Shown: positions 55,186 to 64,000, counted from the first letter of the stretch. The stretch: 64,000 bases of DNA from Deltaproteobacteria bacterium (GCA_029547805.1 JAKPOP010000004.1:1-64000); one strand, 5' to 3'. The notes: generated by a model from the letters alone, not told the origin. Numbers and translations: made by a program.

Positions 55186-57810
55186 GTGACATCGCAGCAG
55201 ATTCGATCCGAGTTCCTCCGGTTCTTCGAGGCCCGGGGTCACCGGGTGGTCCCGAGCCATGGCCTGATCCCCCCGGCGGACCCGACGCTCCTGTTCGTGA
55301 ACGCGGGCATGGTCCAGTTCAAGGACGTCTTTACGGGCCGGCGGGACCCGGGCTACCGGCGGGCCACCACCACCCAGAAGTGCCTCCGGGTCAGCGGCAA
55401 GCACAACGACCTGGAACAGGTGGGCCGCACACCCCGGCACCACACCTTTTTTGAGATGCTGGGGAACTTCTCCTTCGGGGACTACTTCAAGGCCGAGGCC
55501 TGCCGGTTCGCCTGGGACCTGCTGACCGGCGTCTATGGCCTGGACCCGAAGGACCTCTGGGTCACCGTGCACCCGGACGATGACGAGGCCCGGACGATCT
55601 GGACCCGGGACGTCGGGGTGGCCCCGGACCGGGTTCTCGCGGACCCCTCGAATTTCTGGTCGATGGGCGACACCGGGCCCTGTGGCCCGTGCAGCGAAAT
55701 CCACATCGACCGGGGCCCCTCCTATCCCGGGGTCTCGATGGCGGACCCGGGCCACCGCTTCATGGAACTCTGGAACCTGGTCTTCATGCAGTACGACCGG
55801 GATGGCGAGGGGCGGCTGACCCCGCTGCCGGCCCCGTCGATCGACACGGGCATGGGACTCGAGCGCATCTGCAGCGTGATCCAGGGGGTTCGGTCCAACT
55901 ACGAGACGGACCTCTTCCGGCCTCTCATGGACCGCGCGGCGGCGCTGGCCGGGACCGCCTACGGCCGCGACGAGGAGGGGGACACGGCCCTGCGGGTCAT
56001 CGCGGATCATGCCCGGGCCACCGCCTTCCTGATCGCGGACGGGATCTACCCGGAGAACGAGGGCCGGGGCTACGTGCTGCGCCGCCTCATGCGCCGGGCG
56101 CTGCGGTTCGGGCACAAGATGGGCCTGCGGCAGCCCTTCTTCACCGAGGTGGTGCTGGCGGTCGAGGCGGTGATGGGGGAGGCCTGGCCCGAACTGGCCG
56201 CCCACCGGGAGGTGATCCGGAAGGTCGCGGCCCAGGAGGAGGACCGTTTCCTGAGGACCCTGGCCTCGGGCATGGAGATGCTGGAGCAGGCCATCGGGCG
56301 CGTTCGGGAGTCCGGGAGCCAGCGTCTGGACGGGGAGACCGTCTTCACCCTCTACGACACCCACGGGTTCCCGGCGGACCTCACGGCCCTGGTGGCCGAG
56401 GAGCATGGCCTGGGGATCGACGAGGAGGGGTTCGCGGCCCGGATGGAGCAGCAGCGCGAGCGGGGCCGGGCCTCCTGGAAGGGGGCCGCGGAGGACCTGG
56501 CCCCGGTGGTGGAGGAGTGCCGGGCCCGGGGATGGACCAGCGCCTTCGTGGGGCATGACTGGGACGAGGGGACAGGCCAGGAGGTCCCCTCGACGATCCG
56601 AGGGATCTTCGCTGATGGGGTCCCCGTCGAGGAGGCCCGGGAGGGTCAGTCGGTGATCCTCGTGGTTTCGGAGACCCCCTTCTACGGCGAGTCGGGAGGC
56701 CAGGTCGGAGATCGGGGGCGGATCCGCGGCGAGGGCGTGCGGGTCCAGGTGCAGGACACCCGTCGGCCCCAGGAGGACCTGATTCTCCACCTGGGCCACG
56801 TGGAGGCGGGTTCCCTGCGGATCGGGGACCGGGTCCTGCTGGCTCCGGACCCAGCCCGGCGGCGGACCCGCCGGAACCACAGCGCGACCCACCTGCTGCA
56901 CCGGGCCCTCCGGGAGGTCCTGGGGGGGCATGTCCGCCAGCGGGGGTCCCTGGTGACCCCCGACCGGCTCCGGTTCGACTTCAGCCATCCCGGACCGATG
57001 ACCCCGGAGGAACTGCGGGCGGTGGAGGACCACGTCCAGCGGGCGATCTTCGACGACCTCCCGGTGACGACCGAGGTGCTGCCACTCCAGGAGGCGGTGG
57101 ACCGCGGGGCCCTGCATTTCTTCGGCGACAAGTATGGCGACGTGGTCCGGATGGTCCGGATGGGGGAGTCCCGGGAACTCTGTGGGGGCACCCACGTGCG
57201 GCGCACCGGGGAGATCGGGGTCTTCGTGATCCTCTCGGAAGGGGGCATCTCGGCGGGGGTCCGGCGCATCGAGGCCCTGACCGGCGAGGCGGCGGTGGAG
57301 TGGCTGCGCCAGCGGGCAGACTGGATCGGGCGCCTCTCGGAGGCCCTCAAGGTGGATGGCCCGGGGATCCTGGACCGGGTGCAGCGCCTCCTGGCAGAGG
57401 AGAAGGCCCTCCGAAAGGAGGTCTCGGAACTGAAGGTGAAGGCCGCGGCCGGGGCCTCGGGCACCGGCGGGAGCGGCGGGGTCCGGGAGGTCGGGGGCAT
57501 CCGGGTCCAGGTGGCCTCGGCCGACGGCGTGGACCCGAAGGCGGCCCGGGACCTGGCCGACACGCTGCGGGAGCGGCTCGGGTCCGGCATCGTGTTGTTG
57601 ACCCGGGTGGATGGGGACCGGCTCGCAGTGATGCTGGCGGTGACGAAGAACCTGTCGGATCGATATCCTGCCGGCCGGGTCCTCCAGGCGGTGCTGTCGC
57701 CCCTGGAGGGCCGGGGCGGTGGCAATCCCTTGTTGGCCCAGGGGAGCGTGCCGGACCGGGAGGGTGCCGCCCGGGTCCTTGACGCCCTGCTCCGCCATCT
57801 GTCATCCTAG
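55186..57810 (+). CDS. alaS: alanyl-tRNA synthetase
   Basis: This 874-aa enzyme charges tRNA(Ala) and edits mischarged Ser/Gly. The class II catalytic core has FVNAGMVQFKDVFTG, TTTQKCLRVSGKHNDLEQVGRT and FFEMLGNFSFGDYFK. The editing domain holds the zinc ligands in RNHSATHLLHRAL and LCGGTHVRRTGEIG. The C-Ala domain ends with GRGGGNPLLAQGSV. The length is normal. The GTG start at 55186 fits an AGGG box. The gene starts 13 nt after the PilT-like stop. Confidence 0.97.
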   Translation: MTSQQIRSEFLRFFEARGHRVVPSHGLIPPADPTLLFVNAGMVQFKDVFTGRRDPGYRRATTTQKCLRVSGKHNDLEQVGRTPRHHTFFEMLGNFSFGDYFKAEACRFAWDLLTGVYGLDPKDLWVTVHPDDDEARTIWTRDVGVAPDRVLADPSNFWSMGDTGPCGPCSEIHIDRGPSYPGVSMADPGHRFMELWNLVFMQYDRDGEGRLTPLPAPSIDTGMGLERICSVIQGVRSNYETDLFRPLMDRAAALAGTAYGRDEEGDTALRVIADHARATAFLIADGIYPENEGRGYVLRRLMRRALRFGHKMGLRQPFFTEVVLAVEAVMGEAWPELAAHREVIRKVAAQEEDRFLRTLASGMEMLEQAIGRVRESGSQRLDGETVFTLYDTHGFPADLTALVAEEHGLGIDEEGFAARMEQQRERGRASWKGAAEDLAPVVEECRARGWTSAFVGHDWDEGTGQEVPSTIRGIFADGVPVEEAREGQSVILVVSETPFYGESGGQVGDRGRIRGEGVRVQVQDTRRPQEDLILHLGHVEAGSLRIGDRVLLAPDPARRRTRRNHSATHLLHRALREVLGGHVRQRGSLVTPDRLRFDFSHPGPMTPEELRAVEDHVQRAIFDDLPVTTEVLPLQEAVDRGALHFFGDKYGDVVRMVRMGESRELCGGTHVRRTGEIGVFVILSEGGISAGVRRIEALTGEAAVEWLRQRADWIGRLSEALKVDGPGILDRVQRLLAEEKALRKEVSELKVKAAAGASGTGGSGGVREVGGIRVQVASADGVDPKAARDLADTLRERLGSGIVLLTRVDGDRLAVMLAVTKNLSDRYPAGRVLQAVLSPLEGRGGGNPLLAQGSVPDREGAARVLDALLRHLSS

Positions 57811-57837
57811 AAGCGCCTTCCGTGGCTGGAGTCAACG

Positions 57838-58326
57838 ATGAGCGACCTGCTGTCCGAGTCCCCGTCCCTGCCCTTGCTGGAACGACACCGGACCCCTCCC
57901 TCGGGGGAGGAGATCCTGGATCGCTTTGTCGAGCGGTATGCCTCCCGGCCTCTGGGGGCCAGGGTTGGCGCCGTTGCGGCGGCTCCGGTGCCGGAGCCGG
58001 CTTCGGAGGAGCCGACGGTGCTGTTCACGATGCCAGCGGTTCCCGAAGTCTCCCCGGAGCCGATCTCGGGCACCGACCACGTCGAGGAAGAGGCGACCCG
58101 GATGTTGGAGGTGCCGCCCGAGGCCCCGGAGGAGGGGAGCGGGACTCCCACCATGGCCTTCGAGGCGATGCCCGGGGAGGCGCCGGAGGAGGCGACCCGG
58201 ATGCTGGAGGTGCCGCCCGAGGCCGAGGAGGATGGAGGACCCGGGAGCGATTCGTCCGGGACCCCGACCATGGCCATGGTGCCCGGTGACGCCTCGAAGA
58301 AGCGCAAGAAGCGTCGCCATCGGTAA
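57838..58326 (+). CDS. small acidic repeat protein with basic tail, unknown function
   Basis: This is a 162-aa protein unlike any family I know. It contains two copies of an approximately 30-residue unit: EEATRMLEVPPEA at about 85-96 and 118-129, each followed by GTPTMA (102-107 and 141-146). A further EEPTVLF is at 57-63. The rest is Glu/Pro-rich and disordered. The last ten residues are strongly basic (KKRKKRRHR). The repeated acidic-Thr-x-x-Met/Leu segments look like sites for Thr phosphorylation and FHA-domain binding; that is speculation. It starts 27 nt after alaS. Confidence 0.65.
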   Translation: MSDLLSESPSLPLLERHRTPPSGEEILDRFVERYASRPLGARVGAVAAAPVPEPASEEPTVLFTMPAVPEVSPEPISGTDHVEEEATRMLEVPPEAPEEGSGTPTMAFEAMPGEAPEEATRMLEVPPEAEEDGGPGSDSSGTPTMAMVPGDASKKRKKRRHR

Positions 58327-58359
58327 GGCCACCCGGTTTCGGGGCGGGTTCCTGGGGCC

Positions 58360-61300
58360 TCAGCGCAGCGCCCGCACCGCCTGCACCACCCATCCCTGCC
58401 AGGGAAGCGACGAGAGGCTCGCCTCGTCCCACTGGTCCAACTGGAAGCCCCGGAGGGCGATGCCCAACAGTCGGACCACCACGGTTCCCGAGGGAAGGTC
58501 CGGCAGGGCCGGCAGGGAGGGGGAGAGAACGGGAGAGGCGGCCTGGAGGTCCGGCAGGTCGATCCGCCGGACGAAGGGGGCGGCGGAGATGGCCCACTGG
58601 GGTCCTCCCTTGAGGCCGTAGATCCGGAACGACTGGAACGAGGGCCAAGGGGGCCCCTCGAGGGTCCAGATGATTCGCCGCGTCGCCCAGGGAAGCCCCG
58701 GAAGGGGGTCCTGGAACCGGGGGATCTGGAGAAAGGGACCCAGGGTCAGGCGGTCCGCCAGCACCGCCGTCACGGCCCCCCCGGATCCGGGCAGCAGGGC
58801 GACGACCTCGCCCTCCTGGGACGGGAGCGACAGGGGCGAGGCCGAGGTCCCGTCCACCCGGACCAGTGCGCCGCCGGTGCCTCCCAGCACGATGCTGCCG
58901 TCGGGGAGCAGGGCGACGCTGTGGAGGTCCTGCTGGACCCCCGTGTCCAGGGGGAGGAAGGTCCCCTGGGAGTCCCCCAGCAGGGCCGTGCCCCAGCTTC
59001 CCACCACCAGCGGCAGCCCCAGGACCGTCCCGACCCCCAGCAGGTCCCGGTCCGTGGGCGCCGGCTGGACGGTCCTGGCGGAATCTCCGACCATCCGGAC
59101 CACGAGGCCCCGGTCCCCGACCCCGATCACGGTGCCGTCACCCAGGGTCGCCAGGGCCCGGAGGGACCCGGCGTCGCCGTAGGGAACCGCCGTCCATCGA
59201 CCGGCGCCGTCCCGGACCAGCAGGCGACCGCTTCCGGTGGTCCAGGCCCTTCCGTCGGGGGTCAAGACCACCGCCTCCAGGTCCATGGCTCCCGGCAGGG
59301 CCTCCTGGGTGACCTCTCCCCCAGTTCCCAGGCGCCAGAGGGACCCGGCGTCGCCCGCCGCCAGCAACACTCCGTCCTGGAAGGCGCAGGCCCGCAGTGA
59401 CTGGGTCCCCAGGGAGGCCACGGGGGTCACGTCTCCTTCCGGGGACAGGGACCAGACCCGCCCCCGGGCCCCGACCAGGAACCCCCCTCCCTCGGGACGA
59501 GCACAGGCGCCCAGGGGTTCGGGCAGCACCTCCGGCGCCAGGGGCCGGACGCCGTCCCGGGAGACCTGGACCAGGGCCTGGGAACGCCCCGGTCGCCAGT
59601 CCGGAATCTCGACCGCCGAGTAGGGCATGGAGTCGGAGGTCCCCGAGGCCGCCTCCCCGTAGACGTAGTACACCGCATCGGCCAGGGACCCCACGAGGTC
59701 CCGGGGCAGGCCCTTGAGGCGCATCCGTTCGCCGTCCACCGACTCGATGGGGTCCCAGAGGCGGATCACCCCGTCGGACCCCAGGTCGAGGGCCACCAGC
59801 ACCTGGTGCCGGTTGGGGCCATTGGGCCCGCCGGGGGCGTTCACGAGTCGGATGTCGATCTCCCGGTCCAGGGGGATGTCCAGGGGGACGTCGATTCCCT
59901 CGGTGACCCGGGCCGACGAGACCGGGACATGCCGGACGACGCCCATCGCCACAGGGTCGAAGGCCCCGGTGTCGAAGCGCCGCACCCCGCCGACGCAGTA
60001 GACCGCCAGGTCTCCCAGGCGCGTCGAGAGGGCGTAGGTCCCCTCGGGGCCCACCACGGACCCGGGTCCCAGGTTCCGCAGGGCACTGAAGGGCCCCCGG
60101 ACCGACGTCCCGCAGGTGACCTCCGGGCGACCCACCGCCGGAAGGCAGCCGTTCCGACCCCCGGTCCCCTGCTGGCACGCATAGCCCTCGGGACAGTCCT
60201 GCTGCCGCACGCACTCGGTGGCGCAGTGGAAGCCCCCGCCGCCCGTGGAGACACAGAAGGCCCCGGGGCCGCACGTGGCATCGTCGCTGCACGGCGTGCA
60301 GAGGACCGGGTGCACCAGGGGCCGGTCGGCGCAGGAGGCCGGCGGCGCCAGCAGGTACTTGTCCACTCCCCGCACGGTGCCAGTGACGATGGCCGGGCCC
60401 AGGGTCGTCCCCGGGGACCCGCCGCCGCCCTCGCTCGGGATCGTCGTGTCGATCAGGAGGGTCAGGTTCTCGGCATCGACGCCGGCCAGCATCGCCACCG
60501 AGTAGTCCTCCCGGGTCGCCGTGACCTGCAGGGGCCCCGACAGGTCCTCGTCCGAGAAGGTGACCTGCCCCCGGTCGTCGGTGCGACCTCGGAAGGGGGT
60601 GTCCGGCGACGCGCCGAGCATCACGAAGGCCTGGGGCACCGGGCGGCCCGTCTGGGAGTCCGCGACGGTGACGTGCACCGACCCCGCGATGGGCTCCCCC
60701 CAGACTCCTCCCAGGTAGCCTGCCGGGTCGAAATACCGGAAGGCCGAGAAGAGGACCCGCCGGGTGCCGTCGGGCCAGCGTGCCTCGACGTCCACGAGCC
60801 CCGTGTTCTCGGCCCTGGGAGTCTGGACCACCAGGCGGGCCGGGTCCGTGGCATCCAGCACCAGGGCTGGCTTCCCGCCAAAGAGCACCAGGACGTCGGG
60901 GCCCAGACCCGATCCCACCAGAGAGACGCGGTTCCCCCCGGCCCAGGACCCCTCGGAGGGACTCACCGCCACCAGATCCGGTTCCCCGTCCCCGTAGACG
61001 AAGGCACCCGGAAGCACGACCTCCCGTCCCCAGGCCGTGACCACCCGGATGTCCCGTCGACCCGGGCTCGAGGGTCCGATCCGGACCCGGATCGCCGTCG
61101 GGGAGGGACCGGCGACGATGGGAGCCGGCCGGGGCCCCACGAAGACCTCCTGGACTTGATCCAGTCCCTGGCCTCCAAGGGTCACTTCGATCCCGCCGGC
61201 CAGGGGACCGTGGTCCGGGTCCACCGACTCGAGCGTCACGTCGGGCAGGTAGCGCCATGCCTCCCGCAGCCGGCCGCTGCCCAGGGGCCCCGCCACCTCC

Positions 61301-62445
61301 ACGTCCACGACCCCCGGCGACCCGGGTGGCGTCCGGACCCGCAGGGTCCGTCCCCCTCCCTCGACCGCCTCCAGGATCGCCTCCCGGCCGCCGAAACGAA
61401 CCGTGAGCAGTTCCGGGACATATCCCTCGAGCCCGATCACCGTCAGGACCGCCTCGTCCCCGCCCCCCGCGAGGCCCTCCCGGGGCTCGATGGCCAGCAC
61501 CTCGGGGGTCTCGGGGATCGACGACCCTTCGGGCAGCGCCACCACGCAGGCGGGCCGTGTGTCCGTGCCCCCGGGGCTGTCGGCCGTGACGTCCACCGTC
61601 CCCGGGTCCCGCAGGGACAACCCGAACACCCGCAGGGTGTCCTCGGCCTCCGTCGTCTCCTGCGGATTCCCGGCCGTGAATCGGATCCGGGCCCCCTGCA
61701 GTCCCGAACCCAGGAGGCGCACCTCCCCGTGGAAGGGAACCTCGACCACCGGCGGGTCGCAGGCGCCGACCACCGGGCGGTCGTGGTAGCGGAAGCCCCG
61801 GCGCAGACCTGCCGTTCCCGAGTCGTTGACCACCCGGACCTCCCGGAGGCCCGCCCGGCCCGGGGGCGTGAGCCCGATGATCCGGTCCTGGTCCAGGACC
61901 TCGACGTCCTGTGCCTGGCGGCCGCCGATGAGCAGGCGCGTCTCGGGCGTGAAGCCGTGCCCGCGGACCGAAACGGGGGTGCCGCCGGTGGAGGGGCCCT
62001 CGGCCGGCAACACCTCCAGCACCTCCACGGTGGCCTCGTAGAAGAAGGCCCTCTCCAGGCGGACCAGACGCCGATCCGGCCAGACGACCGTGATCGGCAC
62101 GAACCCTGCGGGATGGGGCGGGGTCCGGGCCCGGATGGTCGTATCGTTCGTGACCAGGACCTCCGAGGCCTCGGTTGACCCCACCAGCACCGTGCAGCCC
62201 TGCTGGAAGCCCGTCCCGGTCACCTCGATCCGGGTGCCCCCGGCGACCGGGCCTCTGGCGGGCACCACCGAGGCGATGGACAGACCCGGGGGCCCCAGGT
62301 CGCGGCCGCCGGGCGCGTCGGACGGATCGCCGGGGTCCTGCCCCTCGACGGCATCCAGCGTGCCGCCCCCGTGGGGGAGGTCGTTCCAGGAGCATCCCGC
62401 CGCGACCAGCAGCAGGACCGACACCACGCGGACGACCGGGCTCAT
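58360..62445 (-). CDS. large lipoprotein with IPT/TIG domains, Cys-rich module and beta-propeller
   Basis: This is a 1361-aa surface protein. The signal peptide ends at a lipobox (VAAGCSW) and is followed by a DPG/DAPG-rich spacer. Five or six IPT/TIG domains follow between about residues 55 and 600, recognisable by SVxPxxGPxxGGTxVxVxGxGF motifs. A carboxypeptidase-regulatory-like segment comes next (ADSQTGRPVPQAFVMLGAS), then a Cys-rich Dickkopf/EGF-like stretch (PCSDDATCGPGAFCVST). The C-terminal half includes YD/NHL-like propeller blades (GRVWSLSPEGDVT, GSLWRLGTGGEV). The ATG at 62445 has GGAGG five bases upstream. The ATGs at 62493 and 62466 would lie in or above the promoter. Ligand unknown. 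Confidence 0.88.
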   Translation of the reverse strand: MSPVVRVVSVLLLVAAGCSWNDLPHGGGTLDAVEGQDPGDPSDAPGGRDLGPPGLSIASVVPARGPVAGGTRIEVTGTGFQQGCTVLVGSTEASEVLVTNDTTIRARTPPHPAGFVPITVVWPDRRLVRLERAFFYEATVEVLEVLPAEGPSTGGTPVSVRGHGFTPETRLLIGGRQAQDVEVLDQDRIIGLTPPGRAGLREVRVVNDSGTAGLRRGFRYHDRPVVGACDPPVVEVPFHGEVRLLGSGLQGARIRFTAGNPQETTEAEDTLRVFGLSLRDPGTVDVTADSPGGTDTRPACVVALPEGSSIPETPEVLAIEPREGLAGGGDEAVLTVIGLEGYVPELLTVRFGGREAILEAVEGGGRTLRVRTPPGSPGVVDVEVAGPLGSGRLREAWRYLPDVTLESVDPDHGPLAGGIEVTLGGQGLDQVQEVFVGPRPAPIVAGPSPTAIRVRIGPSSPGRRDIRVVTAWGREVVLPGAFVYGDGEPDLVAVSPSEGSWAGGNRVSLVGSGLGPDVLVLFGGKPALVLDATDPARLVVQTPRAENTGLVDVEARWPDGTRRVLFSAFRYFDPAGYLGGVWGEPIAGSVHVTVADSQTGRPVPQAFVMLGASPDTPFRGRTDDRGQVTFSDEDLSGPLQVTATREDYSVAMLAGVDAENLTLLIDTTIPSEGGGGSPGTTLGPAIVTGTVRGVDKYLLAPPASCADRPLVHPVLCTPCSDDATCGPGAFCVSTGGGGFHCATECVRQQDCPEGYACQQGTGGRNGCLPAVGRPEVTCGTSVRGPFSALRNLGPGSVVGPEGTYALSTRLGDLAVYCVGGVRRFDTGAFDPVAMGVVRHVPVSSARVTEGIDVPLDIPLDREIDIRLVNAPGGPNGPNRHQVLVALDLGSDGVIRLWDPIESVDGERMRLKGLPRDLVGSLADAVYYVYGEAASGTSDSMPYSAVEIPDWRPGRSQALVQVSRDGVRPLAPEVLPEPLGACARPEGGGFLVGARGRVWSLSPEGDVTPVASLGTQSLRACAFQDGVLLAAGDAGSLWRLGTGGEVTQEALPGAMDLEAVVLTPDGRAWTTGSGRLLVRDGAGRWTAVPYGDAGSLRALATLGDGTVIGVGDRGLVVRMVGDSARTVQPAPTDRDLLGVGTVLGLPLVVGSWGTALLGDSQGTFLPLDTGVQQDLHSVALLPDGSIVLGGTGGALVRVDGTSASPLSLPSQEGEVVALLPGSGGAVTAVLADRLTLGPFLQIPRFQDPLPGLPWATRRIIWTLEGPPWPSFQSFRIYGLKGGPQWAISAAPFVRRIDLPDLQAASPVLSPSLPALPDLPSGTVVVRLLGIALRGFQLDQWDEASLSSLPWQGWVVQAVRALR

Positions 62446-62464
62446 GGAACCCTCCAGAGCAGTC

Positions 62465-62493
62465 ATTATGGAGTTTCCCCCCATTGTGGGCAA
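62465..62493 (-). promoter_or_regulatory. promoter of the TIG/propeller lipoprotein gene
   Basis: On the minus strand TTGCCC (62488-62493), 17 nt, then CATAAT (62465-62470). Transcription would start near 62458, about 13 nt before the ATG. Confidence 0.6.
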
Positions 62494-62500
62494 AGGTCCC

Positions 62501-62537
62501 GGGGACAGTCACCGAATGATCGTATCCAACCTGCCGG
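62501..62537 (+). repeat. REP-like repeat, intergenic copy
   Basis: GGGGACAGTCACCGAAT plus a partly conserved flank shared with 52745-52780. A shorter inverted match (GGGACAGTCACC on the minus strand) lies at 50926-50937. A weak degenerate match overlaps the end of the ABC ATPase gene near 15035-15048. Confidence 0.65.
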
Positions 62538-62572
62538 AACTATGGAACATCTGCCCTCTTGGGGCCCGGCAC

Positions 62573-62595
62573 CGGGGCCCGGTCGAGGGGCCCCG
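62573..62595. repeat. perfect 8-bp inverted repeat
   Basis: CGGGGCCC and GGGCCCCG flank a 7-nt loop (GGTCGAG). No T-run follows on either strand, so it is not a standard terminator. It may simply reflect local GC-rich structure. Confidence 0.4.
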
Positions 62596-62858
62596 TTCCG
62601 CCTGCGCCGGTCGACGGCACCCCGAACCGGGGCCCGACCGCGTGAGCCTTCGGGACTGTCAACCTGGACGCTTCCAGGGAAGGGCCGGTGCCAAAATGTC
62701 ATTCTTGCGTCTCCAGGAGGGACCGCCGGTGCCCAGGACTCGCCTCCGGGAACCGCCTGTCGTCCGGGCTGTCGGCCGGTCCTCGTCCCGGGACCGTGAT
62801 GGTATGAGGCTTGCAGGAATGGCCCCGGGCCCTTTCGGGACGAGGGAGGGGAGGCCGG

Positions 62859-63788
62859 ATGCAGGACTTCCTGAGGCGTCATTTCTGGGTCGTTCATCTG
62901 CTGGCCCTGGGCATCGCCTCGGCCCTGGCAGCCGGTCTGGTGGGGGAGGTCGCGGCCGTGGTGCTCCTGAAGCCCGCCCCGGTGACGGTTCCCAAGGCCG
63001 AGGCCGGGGTCGCCTCTCGTCCCGTGAAGCCCGACCCTGCGCCCTCCCTCGTCTCCCTCCTCGGCGATCGGAATCTCTTCAACGGAGAGCCCCCGGAGCC
63101 GGTGGCCGAGGAGACGGGGGAGGAACAGCCCGGGGCCGGACAGGGACTGGAGGGGCTCAACGTGGACCTGCTGGCGACGCTGGTCGCGGTTCCCCGGGAG
63201 TGGTCCCTGGCGACGATCCGGGTGGACGGGACCTCCCGGCTGGTCCGGCTCGGGGTGCTGGTGGCGGACCGGGCCGAGGTGGTGGAGATCGCGCCTCGTT
63301 ACATCGTGCTCCAGGAAGGGGAGAACCGGAAGGTCGTCCGCCTCTGGGACCCGAAGGGTGCCGACAAGCCGTCTCCCAAGCCTGTGGCCTCCGCGGGACC
63401 CGGCTCCCCCGCGCCCTCGACCCCTCCTCCGGGCAGCGACTTCTCGAAGGGCGTCAAGAAGACGGGCGCCAACGAGTACCAGGTGGACCGGGGGATGCTC
63501 GAGGAGAATCTCCAGGACCTCTCGAAACTGGGCATGCAGGCCCGGATCGTGCCGAACTACGAGGGGGGGCGCTACGCGGGGTTCCGGCTCGTGGGGGTTC
63601 GCCCGGACAGTCTCTACCGGGCCATCGGCCTGGAGTCGGGGGACCTGATCCGGCGGGTCAACGGATCGGAGATCGACACCCCCAACAAGGCCATCGAGCT
63701 GTTCGAGCAGTTGCGGAGCAGCAGCAACATCGCCCTGGACATCGAGCGCCGGGGCCAGAAGGTGACGCTGACCTACCAGATCAAGTAG
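62859..63788 (+). CDS. gspC: type II secretion system protein GspC (PDZ type)
   Basis: GspC is the inner-membrane linker that contacts the outer-membrane secretin GspD. The 309-aa protein has a short cytoplasmic start and one membrane helix (about residues 8-37). The homology region (about 60-170; SLLGDRNLFNGEPPEP, then DLLATLVAVPREWSLATIRV) follows. A Pro-rich linker leads to a C-terminal PDZ domain (about 225-309; GFRLVGVRPDSLYRAIGLESGDLI). The ATG at 62859 has GGAGG four bases upstream; an upstream in-frame ATG at 62811 has none. The next gene starts 43 nt later. Confidence 0.88.
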   Translation: MQDFLRRHFWVVHLLALGIASALAAGLVGEVAAVVLLKPAPVTVPKAEAGVASRPVKPDPAPSLVSLLGDRNLFNGEPPEPVAEETGEEQPGAGQGLEGLNVDLLATLVAVPREWSLATIRVDGTSRLVRLGVLVADRAEVVEIAPRYIVLQEGENRKVVRLWDPKGADKPSPKPVASAGPGSPAPSTPPPGSDFSKGVKKTGANEYQVDRGMLEENLQDLSKLGMQARIVPNYEGGRYAGFRLVGVRPDSLYRAIGLESGDLIRRVNGSEIDTPNKAIELFEQLRSSSNIALDIERRGQKVTLTYQIK

Positions 63789-63831
63789 GGGGATGCGGGG
63801 TCGTCGCGAGGCTCCCGGAGCGGAGGGATTC

Positions 63832-64000
63832 ATGAAGCGGATCGGGATGGTGTGGTTGGGCGGCGGAATGGCGGCATTGCTGGTCCTCGCCTGGGGTGAG
63901 GGCTCTCCGACGGCTCAGGAGAAGAAGCCCAGGTCCGGGACGGGAACCGGGGTGCTGCCCCGGACGCGGACCCTGCCGCCACCGACGATCCCCGGACAGG
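63832..64000 (+). CDS. start of the next secretion gene, probably secretin GspD (cut by window end)
   Basis: Only the first 56 codons are in the window. The ATG at 63832 follows GGAGG with five bases of spacing. The protein starts with a signal peptide (MKRIGMVWLGGGMAALLVLAW, cleavage near GSPTAQ) and a Pro/Thr-rich mature start. gspC is normally followed by gspD, and secretins have such signal peptides, but no secretin domain is visible yet. The GspD call rests on gene order only. Confidence 0.6.
   Translation, partial: MKRIGMVWLGGGMAALLVLAWGEGSPTAQEKKPRSGTGTGVLPRTRTLPPPTIPGQ

Larger units (their letters stand above)
62494..62858. other. intergenic region before the type II secretion operon
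   Basis: No gene is supported in this stretch. It holds a REP-like repeat (62501-62537) and an 8-bp perfect inverted repeat (62573-62595). A possible extended -10 for gspC is TGGTATGAG at 62800-62808, with no clear -35. Confidence 0.5.

Overview
The window is very GC-rich DNA (about 70% by eye) from a Gram-negative bacterium, most likely a Myxococcota or neighbouring deltaproteobacterial lineage. The reasons are several large lipoproteins with IPT/TIG, MopE-type and dockerin-like modules, a metallophosphatase with a MYXO-CTERM-like tail, an OmpA protein with thrombospondin type 3 repeats, a PDZ-type GspC, a PilT-family ATPase, a Gram-negative-type GyrB, and a housekeeping order of cinA-like, ThpR-like, recA, pilT-like and alaS. 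The taxonomic call is an inference; no rRNA or tRNA gene was seen.

Layout. 0.3-2.0 kb: lipB and a GYF-domain membrane protein. 2.0-3.9 kb: ribosomal protein S1 (reverse). 4.0-9.9 kb: a reverse four-gene unit (NodU-type carbamoyltransferase, B12-binding radical SAM protein, DegT aminotransferase, FAD oxidoreductase) with its own promoter. 9.9-14.9 kb: purple-acid-phosphatase-like exoprotein, GT-C-like membrane protein, tetraheme lipoprotein. 15.0-18.1 kb: ABC transporter made of an ATPase with an AAA-associated domain and a fused double permease. 18.3-20.7 kb: SRP RNA (ffs), dnaX, recR. 20.7-24.7 kb: reverse gyrB, an unknown gene, and a DnaC-like helicase loader. 24.9-40.4 kb: two giant Asp/Cys-rich surface lipoproteins (3705 and 1447 aa). 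They share an approximately 325-residue domain that I cannot assign to a named family: five copies in the first protein and one in the second. 40.7-42.3 kb: OmpA/TSP3 outer-membrane protein. 42.6-45.1 kb: myo-inositol-1-phosphate synthase plus a CDP-alcohol phosphotransferase, probably making an inositol phosphodiester or inositol lipid. 45.2-49.0 kb: ccsA/hemX-like, hemA, hemC, hemD in an overlapping operon. 49.0-50.9 kb: lipoprotein. 51.0-57.8 kb: zinc-ribbon protein, CinA C-terminal protein, a ThpR/LigT-fold protein that has lost both catalytic histidines, recA, pilT-like, alaS. 57.8-62.4 kb: a small repeat protein and a TIG/beta-propeller lipoprotein (reverse). 62.9-64.0 kb: start of a type II secretion operon (gspC, then the first 56 codons of the next gene, probably gspD).

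How it works together. About a third of the window encodes exported calcium- or metal-binding-like, disulfide-rich surface proteins. A type II secretion operon starts at the right edge. Most of the rest is replication, recombination, translation and cofactor housekeeping. Promoters repeatedly follow a readable TTGnnn-N16..18-TAnnnT pattern, which helped decide several starts. A short REP-like repeat (core GGGGACAGTCACCGAAT) occurs in intergenic DNA and has been built into the 3' end of the ThpR-like gene.
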